Assembly: GCF_013426895.1 (NCBI RefSeq)
Contig: NZ_AP023174.1
Coordinates: 2,418,001 to 2,482,000 of the forward strand
Source: Paraburkholderia largidicola
Lineage (GTDB): Bacteria > Pseudomonadota > Gammaproteobacteria > Burkholderiales > Burkholderiaceae
Length of the DNA: 64,000 nt
Direction: 5' to 3'
A model generated the notes under the pieces. The model did no database searches, was not told where the DNA came from, and saw only the letters and a program-made list of their open reading frames with translations. Shown one piece after another: positions 27,667-36,540 of this stretch; the first letter of the stretch is position 1; each line of letters opens with the position of its first letter. The position numbers and the translations under genes were made by a program.

Positions 27667-27689
27667 TGGTATACTATCTTGGTATACCA
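27667..27689. promoter_or_regulatory. Probable GntR operator: TGGTATACCA palindrome with half repeat
   Basis: TGGTATACCA (27680-27689) is a perfect palindrome, preceded 13 bp earlier by TGGTATACTA (27667-27676). It lies between the divergent MFS and GntR genes. GntR/FadR-type regulators with FCD domains bind short palindromes of this kind, so autoregulation and MFS control are likely. Confidence 0.6.
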
Positions 27690-27705
27690 CATTGGTCAAA
27701 TAATA

Positions 27706-27716
27706 CAGGCAGACTG
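27706..27716 (+). promoter_or_regulatory. Shared cis element D (single core)
   Basis: AATACAGGCAGACTGAAC lies 35 bp upstream of the GntR start and reads towards it. It lacks the TTCCCTTACATACG block. This copy places the putative regulator under the same control as the catabolic genes. Confidence 0.65.
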
Positions 27717-27750
27717 AACATCGTCTGCTGAGAACGGGGACTTGAATTTG

Positions 27751-28401
27751 ATGACGCAGACCCAGCTCGTCGAGGATCGGCTTCGACGCATGATCCTCGA
27801 CATGGATATCGGCCCAGGCGAGCGCACGACAGAACGCTGGCTCGAGGAACAGCTGCAAACCTCGCGGACATCGGTTCGCACGGCACTGTTTCGCCTGGAA
27901 GCGGAAGGCCTTGTCAGTCGCAATGGCCGGGCATGGTTCGTTCCGCCGATTGACCTCGAAGAAGTCAGACAGCTGTTTATCTATCGCGAGATTCTCGAGG
28001 TGGCAGCAATCCAGATCGGCGGTCTCACCGCAAGTCCCGACGAACTCGCCGAAATGGAAGCCATCCTCGACTCGATCACCGACGATACCGCCCCTGAGCA
28101 ACGCGCTAGCGCAGCGCACCAGTTTCATCTCAGGATTGGTGGGCTCGCCAGAAATGAATTTGTCAGCCGGGGAATCGCGGATTGCATGACCCGATTGCTT
28201 CGAGTTCGCTGGATCGAGATCGATGCCCCGCTTGAGCGTTGGGCGGAACATCGCGCAATGCTCCAGGCCCTTCAAAAGGGACAAATTGAACATGCCATCG
28301 AGCTAACGAGAGATCACATCAGTGCGGCACGTGATCGACTGCTGGGCGCACTGGCATCGGGACGGCGGAGCCTGCGCGCGCGTGGCGCGGTCATTTCATA
28401 G
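27751..28401 (+). CDS. GntR-family transcriptional regulator (FCD/FadR subfamily)
   Basis: The product is 216 aa from the ATG at 27751, chosen because GGGGA lies about 10 nt upstream; a TTG at 27742 is possible. The N-terminal winged HTH (LVEDRLRRMILDMDIGPGER ... TSRTSVRTALFRLEAEGLV) spans residues 5-65. The FCD effector domain follows, with metal-ligand-type residues including the His in HQFHLRIGGL (~130) and HRAMLQAL (~178). FadR-type regulators usually repress catabolic genes until a small acid binds. Two nearby cis elements (27667-27689 and 27706-27716) make it a candidate controller of this island. Confidence 0.88.
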   Translation: MTQTQLVEDRLRRMILDMDIGPGERTTERWLEEQLQTSRTSVRTALFRLEAEGLVSRNGRAWFVPPIDLEEVRQLFIYREILEVAAIQIGGLTASPDELAEMEAILDSITDDTAPEQRASAAHQFHLRIGGLARNEFVSRGIADCMTRLLRVRWIEIDAPLERWAEHRAMLQALQKGQIEHAIELTRDHISAARDRLLGALASGRRSLRARGAVIS

Positions 28402-28653
28402 AGAACCAGTTCGGCGTCATCGTTCCCCTTCCTCCGTCATCGTCATTGAACGGACAGATCGCAGTGTTTGAACACCAAATTGAATCGTAAATGAGCGCTT
28501 CGGATGTAAAATCAGTTCGTGCGGATTCATAATTTCGCAGCAGGTAACCCCTGACCACCCCTTGCTGGCGTTTGTGCCCCGCGTGTTACATTGACGGTGT
28601 AGAACGCATTGCACATCGATAGCGGTACTTACGACGTAGCGTCCAATCTCAAT
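28402..28653. other. Spacer before MarR gene
   Basis: No gene is seen. TTGACG at 28591 with a following AT-containing stretch could be part of the MarR promoter. Confidence 0.3.
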
Positions 28654-29106
28654 ATGAACGTTGATCGAAATTCCGTTGCGGAACTCGCATCCGTCGCGGA
28701 GCTCGCATTTGAGCTTCGCGAAACTTTAGGCCGAGGGGCGAGACTCATCCGGGTCGAGTCTGGTCCGCCGTTATCGCAACTCACTGTCCTCGGCCATCTT
28801 CAACGCCAGGGTGCGATGAGCACGAACGACCTCGCGGCAGCCGAGCGTGTTCGTCCGCAGTCGATGTCAATGACAGTCCAGGCGCTGGAGAAGGCAGGCC
28901 TGATCGGGCGCAAGCCGCATCCTACCGACGGACGGGCGACTCTCGTTCAGTTGACGCGCAAAGGTGCCAAAACGTTGGACAGCATATTTGCGGCACGGGA
29001 AGATTGGCTGACTTCCGTCATCCTTGAACAGTTGAGCGATGACGAACGACAGGAACTGCATCGGGGATTGGCGCTTATCCAGAGAATCATCCACAACCGT
29101 GAATAA
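28654..29106 (+). CDS. MarR-family transcriptional regulator
   Basis: The protein is 150 aa from the ATG at 28654; the frame opens with a TTG at 28609, but family members begin near MNVDRNSVAELASV. It has the MarR winged helix: LSQLTVLGHLQRQGAMSTND (residues ~45-65), the recognition helix RPQSMSMTVQALEKAGLI, and the wing PHPTDGRATLVQLT. MarR proteins are dimeric repressors released by phenolics or oxidants. The convergent peroxiredoxin and the nearby aromatic-type catabolic genes fit such a role, but no specific operator was found. Confidence 0.88.
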   Translation: MNVDRNSVAELASVAELAFELRETLGRGARLIRVESGPPLSQLTVLGHLQRQGAMSTNDLAAAERVRPQSMSMTVQALEKAGLIGRKPHPTDGRATLVQLTRKGAKTLDSIFAAREDWLTSVILEQLSDDERQELHRGLALIQRIIHNRE

Positions 29107-29110
29107 TTCA

Positions 29111-29142
29111 CGGGGGCGATTCCCGCTTAACGGGAATTCGCC
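29111..29142. terminator. Possible stem-loop after MarR gene
   Basis: GGGCGATTCCCG and CGGGAATTCGCCC can pair with a one-base bulge around a CTTAA loop, 5 bp after the MarR stop. The T tract is poor, so termination is uncertain. Confidence 0.4.
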
Positions 29143-29346
29143 CTCGCGCGGGGAAACTGTGACTGTCCCGGCTTCGCCCCGCGCCTCGTAAGGCGACGCC
29201 TTCGACTATCGATAATCGGCTTATTCACGCAGCACGATGTTCGGCAGCTGTTATTTCGCGAACGCGAAGCAACCCATGTTGCACTTTCAGCGAGGGTGTT
29301 CCGCCCCGCCGACAGGTCGCCCCAGTCAACGACACCCCGCAAACGC

Positions 29347-29853
29347 TCAGCGCAATAGAGCCAGGATACTCTGAGCGTCGCTGACCTCGAATTTTCCGGG
29401 CGCTTCAACATTGAGTGACTTGACCATCCCATTGTCGACCAACATGGCATATCGCTGCGAACGGACGCCCATTCCGCGCCCGGTCAAGTCCAGAACAAGT
29501 CCAAGTGCCTGACAGAACTCCGCGTTCCCGTCCGCAATCATCCTCACCTTACCCCCGGTTTGAAGATCGCGTCCCCACGCGTTCATTACAAACGCGTCGT
29601 TGACGGAAACACACCAGACCTCGTCGATCCCGGCCGCGGACAATTCCCCTGCCGCGTCGACGTACCCTGGTACGTGTCTGGCGGAGCACGTCGGCGTGAA
29701 AGCACCCGGCAATCCGAAGATGACCACGCGCTTACCAGCGACCCGCTCACGCGCCGAAAACTCGCCCGGTGCGGCCACAGCGCAGCCTTCACTCGCGTCT
29801 TCCATAAACTCAAATAGACGGACATCGGGCAATGTATCACCCACCTTGATCAT
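29347..29853 (-). CDS. Peroxiredoxin (Prx5/redoxin type)
   Basis: The protein is 168 aa from MIKVGDTLPDVRLFEFM; GAGAGG lies about 9 nt upstream of the ATG at 29853. The peroxidatic Cys is in LPGAFTPTCSARHVPGYV near residue 50, the standard PGAFTPTCS box of the Prx5 group. The C-terminal LNVEAPGKFEVSDAQSILAL matches the family. It reduces hydrogen peroxide and organic peroxides using a thiol donor. It lies downstream of the Rieske/amidohydrolase operon on the same strand with a 145-bp gap and may protect against peroxide formed by oxygenase chemistry. Confidence 0.92.
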   Translation of the reverse strand: MIKVGDTLPDVRLFEFMEDASEGCAVAAPGEFSARERVAGKRVVIFGLPGAFTPTCSARHVPGYVDAAGELSAAGIDEVWCVSVNDAFVMNAWGRDLQTGGKVRMIADGNAEFCQALGLVLDLTGRGMGVRSQRYAMLVDNGMVKSLNVEAPGKFEVSDAQSILALLR

Positions 29854-29998
29854 GCTCGTTATCCTCTCCACGTAAGTTTCCTAAAATCCCCAAAGGTGTT
29901 GTCGTCCGATCTAACGGATGCATCTCGCGCGAATCCCCGGCTACCAGTTGCTCGTTACCGTGTTGGTGTGCAGCATCCGCAAACCGCGGCGCTCCTGT

Positions 29999-30958
29999 TT
30001 ACGAGCGTTGATTGAATTTGCGCAGACACCGATGCACGGAATAGGGCCTACCGGTATAGCCTGCAAACGACTCGGGCACCTCAGAAACGTAGACCGCACC
30101 TCTGGAGTCAATGGCGATTGCATGCGGCGCGGGAAATTCAACGCCGGAGCGGTCCAGTCGGGCAATAATTGCGCCGTCCGACGAGCGTATCGTCACCCGC
30201 CCCGGCATCTCCTGCTCTGCCCGGCCAAGGCGCCAGGACTTGAGGTCAGCAGGACCACGCGGAAGTTCGGTCACGTACACGTTCCCATCGCGATCGAAAG
30301 CTACGTCCGTTGGCCGCTGAACATCGTTCCATACGTCCAGCAGATCACCATCGCATGAGAATATCTGGATGCGATCGTTCTCCCGATCACAAACCCAAAC
30401 GCGCCCCACGGCGTCGACCGTGACGCTGTGTGGAATGACGAAACAACCTTCGCCAGGCCCCGGGCCACCCCACGAACGAACCAACTGTCGATCTGCAGAG
30501 AAGCGATGCACCCGACAATTGCGGTATCCGTCGCTGACGAACAGTTCACCGTTGCGCCAAGGCGCAACCTTGGTAGGCCGGTTAAAGGGTGGCCCCCCAA
30601 CCATTCCATCGTATGCAATCTCTGCGCTCGAAGCTCCCGCGACGTATCCTGTATCGGATGGCACACCGGTGCCGATCGATTCGAGGAGGCGTCCCGACCT
30701 GTCGAACACGAAAACCTGATGGCCTCCATCGTCGGCGACATAGACTGTGTCGTCTTCACCGATCGAGATAAGGTGAGGTCGGGGCGAAAAACGGCCACTT
30801 CCCCATCGATCCACAACGGTTCCATCAGGGCTCAATACGGTGACAGGATCGTCACCACGACGGAGAACATATACGCGATCCTGTGAATCAACTGCTACAC
30901 CGGTAACGTCGCGCTCCCACGTATCTTCGCCCCAATTTGCGACCTCCTCGAAGTTCAT
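29999..30958 (-). CDS. NHL-repeat six-bladed beta-propeller protein
   Basis: The product is 319 aa from ATG 30958 (MNFEEVANWGEDTW). A GTG at 30970 overlapping the upstream stop is also possible. Repeated blades of the form VAVDSQDRVYVLRR, ISIGEDDTVYVAD, VTVDAVGRVWVCDREN, VAFDRDGNVYVTEL and IAIDSRGAVYVSE occur about every 45-50 residues. This is the NHL or peptidyl-alpha-hydroxyglycine lyase-like fold. No signal peptide is visible. It is the last gene of the operon starting at 35596. It may be a lactonase- or lyase-like enzyme or a scaffold. A truncated start of a similar gene lies next to mntH at 42805-42883. Confidence 0.8.
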   Translation of the reverse strand: MNFEEVANWGEDTWERDVTGVAVDSQDRVYVLRRGDDPVTVLSPDGTVVDRWGSGRFSPRPHLISIGEDDTVYVADDGGHQVFVFDRSGRLLESIGTGVPSDTGYVAGASSAEIAYDGMVGGPPFNRPTKVAPWRNGELFVSDGYRNCRVHRFSADRQLVRSWGGPGPGEGCFVIPHSVTVDAVGRVWVCDRENDRIQIFSCDGDLLDVWNDVQRPTDVAFDRDGNVYVTELPRGPADLKSWRLGRAEQEMPGRVTIRSSDGAIIARLDRSGVEFPAPHAIAIDSRGAVYVSEVPESFAGYTGRPYSVHRCLRKFNQRS

Positions 30959-30966
30959 CGCGAGTC

Positions 30967-31749
30967 TCACTCAGTCTTTGCACGTACCCAGTGCGGCACC
31001 AACGAAGGAGCCTGGTCGGACGCTCCGTCGAGAAGCGCCGATACAGGCTCCTCGTCGATGAACCAGTCGGAAAAATCATACGACTGCCACGCGGCATCGC
31101 CGGCATCGAACGAAGAAATCTCGAGCGGATTGCCGCTGGGGTCGGAGAAATAAATCGAAGAGATGAAGCGATGCTGATTGTTCGCACCCTTTCGTTCTGA
31201 CACTTCAGACACCGGAACACCTTGCGACATCAGGTGCTCGCGGAACCACACGACCTCAGCATGCGAGGCCACGTCGAACGACAGGTGATCCAGCTTCTGC
31301 GGTTCCACCGGCCGGCTCCATTGCGCCTTGCTTGCTGCCGGCCAAAGAACAGAACTCACGGGAGCGGGCGGTCGCTCGGTCACCGTGGGTGCCTCGTACA
31401 GTGAGAACAACTCGCCATTGCCCATCTCGAAGAATACCTGCCGAACCGTGATATCTACGGCTATGGGGGATGTCTCGGCCTGGTCCTGAGCAGCCGACCC
31501 GCTCGAATGATGTGCTGAAGAACGCAGACCCTTTGCAGTAGTGGCGAACCGCTGGGTTCGTACCACGCGCATGCCGAGCACATCCCTGTAAAACCGCACG
31601 CCTTCGTTCATGTCGCGGGCAAACATGACAAGATGGTTGATCCCCAGGATCCGTCCAGATGCTGGCCCCGATTCTTGCAGGATCCGACGGTGGCGGGGCA
31701 GTTCATCGGTATCTGACGATCCACCTTGTTGAGTCGACATTGCAACCAT
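30967..31749 (-). CDS. VOC-superfamily (glyoxalase/extradiol dioxygenase-like) protein
   Basis: The 260-aa protein starts at an ATG with AGGAG 8 nt upstream. Metal ligands of the vicinal-oxygen-chelate fold are visible: His in GINHLVMFARDM (~38), Glu in MGNGELFSLYE (~111), His in KLDHLSFDV (~153) and Glu in NPLEISSFD (~208). A two-module domain carrying one metal centre is therefore likely. Such enzymes cleave rings, isomerise or break C-C bonds. Its position in an operon with amidohydrolases and a Rieske ferredoxin suggests a ring-cleavage or related step; the substrate is unknown. Confidence 0.82.
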   Translation of the reverse strand: MVAMSTQQGGSSDTDELPRHRRILQESGPASGRILGINHLVMFARDMNEGVRFYRDVLGMRVVRTQRFATTAKGLRSSAHHSSGSAAQDQAETSPIAVDITVRQVFFEMGNGELFSLYEAPTVTERPPAPVSSVLWPAASKAQWSRPVEPQKLDHLSFDVASHAEVVWFREHLMSQGVPVSEVSERKGANNQHRFISSIYFSDPSGNPLEISSFDAGDAAWQSYDFSDWFIDEEPVSALLDGASDQAPSLVPHWVRAKTE

Positions 31750-31894
31750 TATTAGTACTCCTAATATTCATTTGATTTCACCGTCACGACAGTCAGGCCC
31801 GCGTGTTTGCCACATGTCGGCGTAGCCAACGCAGAAACGCGAGCAAATCGTGCCAAGCGCGCTATCACCTTGATTCAGATGTCACTTCGCCCGA

Positions 31895-32854
31895 CTACGC
31901 ATCGAGAACCAGACGAGTCGAGCAAGATCTGGAGACGCACACCATGATTGTCTGCCCTGCTACGCGCTCTTTTTGGCTGAGCACTGAGTCGCGGTGGTCA
32001 GGTATTCCCGCGAGAACTCGCGTCTCGCACGACCCGCACACACCCTCCTGGCAGGACGAGTCAATGTCCACGCCGTATTCCTCAGCTAGCTCCAGGATGG
32101 AGCGGTCCGGCGGAACGGTTATGACAAGCTTTGACCGCGCGAATTCGACCTCGAACGCACCATTCGCCTCAATAGATCCGTCGTCGCGAGGAGCAAATCG
32201 TTCGTAGTGAACTCTGTCGGCCGACCATGAGGCACAGATTTCGTCAATCGAAGAAAGCATCGGCTCGGGGCCACAGCAGTAGAGGACGGCTTCTGGGTCG
32301 GCGTCATGGATCAAGGCAGCGAGATCGAGCTGGCCGCTGATTTCGCTCTCGTGAAGCGAGACCTTGTCACCACCGATTGCGCGTACCTCATCGATAAAAG
32401 CCATCGACTCGGCCAATCGGCCGCAGTAAACAAGCCGCCAGTCTGCACCCGTAGCCGAAACCTCAGCGATCATCGGAAGAATCGGCGTGATGCCGATTCC
32501 GCCCGCGACGAAAAGGTAACGCTTAGCCCGCACAAGCGGGAAATTGTTACGCGGCGCAGATACACGAATCGTATCGCCTTCCGCAAACACTTCATGGATA
32601 TGAGCTGAGCCGCCGCGCCCATCCTCCGCCCGCCGTACAGCGACCTGCCAGTGACGTCGATCGGCAGTTTGGCCACACAAGGAGTACTGCCGCACATAAT
32701 CAACGCCATTCGAAGCGAAGTGGACGTCGATATGCGCTCCAGGCTCCCATTTTGGAAGTTGCAACCCATCCTTACGGGCGAAAGTGAGGCGAACGACCCC
32801 CGTCGCCACCACATCTTTGCGGGCGATCACAAGTTCGAAGTCGCGTTCAGACAT
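31895..32854 (-). CDS. Ferredoxin-NAD(P) reductase, VanB/phthalate dioxygenase reductase type
   Basis: The product is 319 aa from ATG 32854, with AAGGA 6 nt upstream. It has an FMN/FAD-binding barrel with RQYSLCG (~55), an NAD domain with LFVAGGIGITPILPMI (~110) and CCGPEPMLSSI (~210). The C-terminal plant-type 2Fe-2S domain has CQEGVCGSCETRV (~270) and a later Cys. This is the one-component electron-transfer reductase for Rieske oxygenases and demethylases. It lies 86 bp downstream of a Rieske ferredoxin gene on the same strand, but no oxygenase subunit is present. Confidence 0.9.
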   Translation of the reverse strand: MSERDFELVIARKDVVATGVVRLTFARKDGLQLPKWEPGAHIDVHFASNGVDYVRQYSLCGQTADRRHWQVAVRRAEDGRGGSAHIHEVFAEGDTIRVSAPRNNFPLVRAKRYLFVAGGIGITPILPMIAEVSATGADWRLVYCGRLAESMAFIDEVRAIGGDKVSLHESEISGQLDLAALIHDADPEAVLYCCGPEPMLSSIDEICASWSADRVHYERFAPRDDGSIEANGAFEVEFARSKLVITVPPDRSILELAEEYGVDIDSSCQEGVCGSCETRVLAGIPDHRDSVLSQKERVAGQTIMVCVSRSCSTRLVLDA

Positions 32855-32940
32855 AACCATTCCTTGATAAACAAGCGGGCCACTGCTGTTAAACCGTGCG
32901 GCCCGCTTTACCACGAGTTCGCGAGTCGAAGTCGATCTGA

Positions 32941-33366
32941 TCAGATTTCGAGGACGACCGCATCACCTTCGACGGAAATCGGAACCGTCTCGACTCCGGC
33001 TTTCAGGCGCTCGAGCTCCTCCGGCGATTCGATCGTCACCGGGTAGCTGCGCACTTTCTGGTTGGACTTGAAAATCGTCCGCCCTGTCTTGATTTCAAAC
33101 TCCCAATGATGCCAGGGGCAAGACACGATCTCACCATCACGCACCCAGTGCATTTCCGGCATGCCATCCGCCGCCAACTCTGCCGTCGACGTCCCGCGAA
33201 CATGGCCCTTGCAAAGCGGGCCGCCCATGTGCGGACAGGTGTTCTTCAACGCGTAAAACTCGCCATTGATGTTGAATACGCCGATCCCGCTCTTTACCTT
33301 TTCCGGATAGACGATCGTCGAAGAGCCGGGCGGAAGATCGTCGGCTGCACCCACTACATATCGCAT
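32941..33366 (-). CDS. Rieske 2Fe-2S ferredoxin-like protein
   Basis: The 141-aa single Rieske domain carries both cluster boxes: CPHMGGPLCKGHV (residues ~44-56) and CPWHHWEF (~83-90). It therefore provides two Cys and two His ligands. Length and lack of a catalytic domain fit a stand-alone ferredoxin that passes electrons from the adjacent reductase to an oxygenase. Its partner oxygenase is not in the window. The start ATG has AGGAGAC upstream. Confidence 0.92.
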   Translation of the reverse strand: MRYVVGAADDLPPGSSTIVYPEKVKSGIGVFNINGEFYALKNTCPHMGGPLCKGHVRGTSTAELAADGMPEMHWVRDGEIVSCPWHHWEFEIKTGRTIFKSNQKVRSYPVTIESPEELERLKAGVETVPISVEGDAVVLEI

Positions 33367-33395
33367 TTTCTGTCTCCTGTTTCAGTCCTGGCGGG

Positions 33396-34439
33396 TCACG
33401 AGCTCAGTTCGGCCGATACTCGCGACGCGATACGCGGATAGAACTCCACCGCGTTATCGGCAAAACAACGAGCCCGGTCTTTCTCCGACCACGTGGGGAA
33501 CACGTCCTCTGCTTTCGCACCATCCCAATAGGGATGGCGGCTGCCGTAGACGACGAGCGAAGAATTGTCACCGCCAATCGTCCCGGTTGCTGCCTTGCTG
33601 TGCGGCGAGATTTCGTCGTCCGCCTGAGTCACGAAGCGAACATGGCGGGCCAGGTATGTCGACGGATCATCGCTCACCCACGGCACCTCCATCCGATCGG
33701 ATTGCCAATCCTTGTCCGTCCGGATTGCCAGCGAACGCGCCGCGTGCACGCTAAGGTCGCCGAACACGACACGAAGCTCCGGTAGGCGCTCGAAGACCCC
33801 GGCGATAATGAAGCTGGTCAGTTGCACGATCGACGCCATGGGGCGAAGCGCATGATCTTCCGCAAAGAAGCTCGGGAAACCGACCTGCGACGGCGGCGGT
33901 TCGATCAGCGTCGAAAAATCATCGTGGACATAGACGACGAGGCCGCGCTCAGCCGCCGCGCGCCAGATCGGGAAGAAGCGCTGTTCGCCAAAGGTCGCAA
34001 GAGAACGCGCCGGCACGACGAGTTGGACGAACCGGTCGTCATCGGCCCAGCGATCAATCTCACGCAGCGCCGTATCGGTATCGTTCATCGCCAGGCGGAT
34101 CGATCCCAGGAAACGTCCCTCAGATTCCGAAGACTCCAGCCACTTTTTGAAAAGCAGCGTATTTGCGGCGCGCGCAACGGCAGCAGCCTGTTGCGGGTTC
34201 GGCCAATATCCGCGCGTCGTCGGGCTCAGCACGGCATAATCGACGTCGGTGCTACGAAGGTAGGCCGCGACGGCTGCAGGGCTCATTGCCTGTTCCGGGG
34301 TCACGGACAACTGATCGAAAGGAGAGCGATACTTCTCGCCGAAAAGGGGAGGCAGCTTCAGGAAATTCCAGGGCGAGCCGATTGCTTTATTGAACTCGAC
34401 GCTTCCCAGGACCGGGTGGATAGCGCAATCGATTTTCAT
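33396..34439 (-). CDS. Amidohydrolase-2 family protein (ACMSD-like TIM barrel)
   Basis: This 347-aa metal-dependent hydrolase/decarboxylase-like protein begins MKIDCAIHPVLGS, where the first strand holds a single His rather than the full HxH pair. Later features are GLVVYVHDDFS (~165) and LRVVFGDLSVHAARS (~230). Its start overlaps the stop of the upstream paralogue in an ATGA, with AGGAGG 6 nt before, so the two are translationally coupled and may work as a pair. The ACMSD-related family includes decarboxylases and hydratases of aromatic ring-fission products; the reaction is not assigned here. Confidence 0.82.
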   Translation of the reverse strand: MKIDCAIHPVLGSVEFNKAIGSPWNFLKLPPLFGEKYRSPFDQLSVTPEQAMSPAAVAAYLRSTDVDYAVLSPTTRGYWPNPQQAAAVARAANTLLFKKWLESSESEGRFLGSIRLAMNDTDTALREIDRWADDDRFVQLVVPARSLATFGEQRFFPIWRAAAERGLVVYVHDDFSTLIEPPPSQVGFPSFFAEDHALRPMASIVQLTSFIIAGVFERLPELRVVFGDLSVHAARSLAIRTDKDWQSDRMEVPWVSDDPSTYLARHVRFVTQADDEISPHSKAATGTIGGDNSSLVVYGSRHPYWDGAKAEDVFPTWSEKDRARCFADNAVEFYPRIASRVSAELSS

Positions 34440-35596
34440 CGTGCACCTCCTGCCAGATCGAAGCGGTCGACCGGCCTTGTTTTCGGCAAGTCGTAAATCA
34501 CTCGTGCGTTCTCATACATGATTCGGGTCTTCATTTCGGCGTCGAGCGAACGAGGAAGCGCCTTGCTCGGCGGGTCATAATCGTAGTGCGGATAATCGCT
34601 CGAGAACATTACCAGTTCGCGGGCATTCGCTTCTTCGTAAAGGGCAGCGATCTTGTGCGGATCCGTATTCTCTTCAATCGGCTGCGTTGCAAAGCGGATG
34701 TGATCGCGCACATACTGATGCGGCGTCTTCTTCAGCCCGAGTTCCTGCCCGGTCTTTTTCCAATGGCGCTCAAGTCGATCGATGAACGGCTGATACCACA
34801 GGAAACCGCCTTCGATGAACAGCACCTTCATCTCGGGATGCCGATCGAAAACGCCATTGCAAATCCAGCTGGCCAGATGTGCCCCGTATGCCATCGGTGC
34901 AATGAGGGAGTGGTACTCGACGAAATATTGCAGAGGCCCCGTCGAGGTCCATCCCAGCGGCTGTGTAGCACCGCCGCGGAAGTGCATGGCAATAGGAAGG
35001 TTATGCCGGGCAGCAGCTTCCCAGATCGGGTCATAAATCGGGTGACCGAACGGGCGGGGACCATAATGGCCAATCACCACCTGCCGGAACCCGGGATGTT
35101 CGCCCCATTTGTCGATCTCTCGTGCGGCCGCAACCGGATCGTCGATGCCGATGGAGATCGAGCCAACATAGCGATTCTCGGCGTTGTACTTGGACAGCCA
35201 GGTGTCAGCCAGCCATGCGTTCACCGCGCTGGCCAGCGCCGTATCGAGTTTCGGATCGACCGTGAATCCGCGAAAGCTCCAGGGCAGCAAAATCGCGTAG
35301 TCGGTCGGGTCGTCGACGAACATCTGCTGCCCAACCATGTCCGGATCGGAACCGATGTCGCCGACCTTAGGATAGGCATCCTTACGACCGCCGCCCTCCA
35401 ACGTTCTGTACGTCGGACGGCTGAACGGCACGCTGGCGATTAGATTTGGAACATCGCGCCAGGGTGCGTCCAAGTAAGGGATAAGTTCTTCGAAATTGCG
35501 TGGTTCGACATGGACGTCCGTATCGATCACCTTGATTCCAACGTGATCGAGTTGACTGTCCCGCGCTTCCGGCCGCTCAAGTGTTGCCGTCGTCAT
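34436..35596 (-). CDS. Amidohydrolase-2 family protein, operon leader gene
   Basis: The protein is 386 aa from ATG 35596 (MTTATLERPEARD), with AGGAGA 6 nt upstream; the frame extends 58 codons further, but that part crosses the promoter. The strand-1 motif DTDVHVEP (~27), LPIAMHFRGG (~195), KVLFIEGGFLW (~252) and the terminal metal-ligand motif MFSSDYPHYDYD (~325) match the ACMSD/4-oxalomesaconate hydratase-like family. It is first in the operon amidohydrolase 1, amidohydrolase 2, Rieske, reductase, VOC, NHL. It is driven from cis element E with a TTGACA -35. Confidence 0.85.
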   Translation of the reverse strand: MTTATLERPEARDSQLDHVGIKVIDTDVHVEPRNFEELIPYLDAPWRDVPNLIASVPFSRPTYRTLEGGGRKDAYPKVGDIGSDPDMVGQQMFVDDPTDYAILLPWSFRGFTVDPKLDTALASAVNAWLADTWLSKYNAENRYVGSISIGIDDPVAAAREIDKWGEHPGFRQVVIGHYGPRPFGHPIYDPIWEAAARHNLPIAMHFRGGATQPLGWTSTGPLQYFVEYHSLIAPMAYGAHLASWICNGVFDRHPEMKVLFIEGGFLWYQPFIDRLERHWKKTGQELGLKKTPHQYVRDHIRFATQPIEENTDPHKIAALYEEANARELVMFSSDYPHYDYDPPSKALPRSLDAEMKTRIMYENARVIYDLPKTRPVDRFDLAGGAR

Positions 35597-35642
35597 AGAC
35601 TGTCTCCTGACAATGTAGGGTCGCCGTTTTGATGTTTCTTCG

Positions 35643-35658
35643 CGACGAAGTTTCGTCG
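35643..35658. promoter_or_regulatory. Palindrome in operon leader
   Basis: CGACGAA-GT-TTCGTCG is a perfect 7-bp inverted repeat between promoter E and the first amidohydrolase ATG. It may be an operator or a leader hairpin. Confidence 0.5.
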
Positions 35659-35665
35659 TGATATT

Positions 35666-35695
35666 CAGTCTGCCTGTATATTTTTTCCGTGTCAA
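35666..35695 (-). promoter_or_regulatory. Shared cis element E with TTGACA promoter
   Basis: On the minus strand TTGACA (35690-35695) is followed 9 bp later by TATACAGGCAGACTGAAT. The CAGACT lies 17 bp from TTGACA, in the -10 position. It points to the amidohydrolase operon starting 70 bp further on. Element G has the same layout. Confidence 0.75.
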
Positions 35696-35941
35696 CACAC
35701 CACCCGGTAGGTAGAAGCCCGAAGACGCCATGCTCGGGATTGTGGATGGACGATTGGGTCGATTGTTCACGCCGTGTTTATCAATTGCGGAAGGCAGAAA
35801 CGAAGTCGCGTTATCGAACTTCCGCCCACAGACAGATCCGCGATCTCCCGACCTGTGTGGGCATTGAGGTTTGGCCCGCCTGGATTTGCGTCAACATGCC
35901 CTGCCCGCGCCGAACGTAGGTTTTCATCTATGCGTTGAGTA
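35696..35941. other. Spacer between cis elements E and F
   Basis: No gene is recognised. It separates the leftward operon promoter (E) from the rightward one (F). Confidence 0.35.
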
Positions 35942-36007
35942 AGTGGATTCCCTTACATACGCGTCACAACTATACAGGCAGACTGATCACCATTATGCAG
36001 TTCGCCT
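35942..36007 (+). promoter_or_regulatory. Shared cis element F (inverted pair of cores)
   Basis: On the plus strand GATTCCCTTACATACG is followed by TATACAGGCAGACTGATCA (core 35974-35984). A second core is inverted, CAGTTCGCCTG (35997-36007). It points to the AAHS transporter at 36541, although 530 bp away. Confidence 0.72.
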
Positions 36008-36540
36008 GTATATTCCGATGAATCCCGACTTCCCTACTATTCGGTGCACACAGGGAAGGCTGGCAACCCGTGCGTCAGGAGGCCAAGGACGACCCCGCAT
36101 CCACATACAGACTGTGTCGCCGTAATACGTTTAATGCGGATTAAAAGAGCATTTTTGGGACCAGAGAAAGCGGCGACAGAACGGCGGTTTACTACAACGC
36201 CCGGATAGTGCTGCATCCGCTTAACGAAAGCGCGCCCCCGCCACCAGTCAAAGAGGCAAGTTCACAGAGAGACGGTGTCAGTGAGTTGCGGGTTTGATAT
36301 CTGTACCCTTATTCGCGGCGATCCAGCAGGGCGCGCGGTATCGGTGGTGGCGGAAAAGGCAACAAGCACAGCTGGTGAGCTCAAGCGTCGGCGCTGAGCA
36401 CATGCAGGTAGGACCGACTGAGCACTTTCGAGCGGTTTGTCCACGCCAGTGTCCATAGGACCGTGCCAGCTGGTCTAGCCTAAGCCCTACAACGGAATCG
36501 ATTGATCCGGTTTTAAAATACTCAAGTTCAGGAGACGAAC
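36008..36540. other. Long leader before AAHS transporter
   Basis: This stretch of about 530 bp has no convincing gene. The AGGAG ribosome-binding site lies at its right end. A short plus-strand frame near 36290-36400 looks protein-like but is interrupted; it could be gene debris. Confidence 0.35.
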
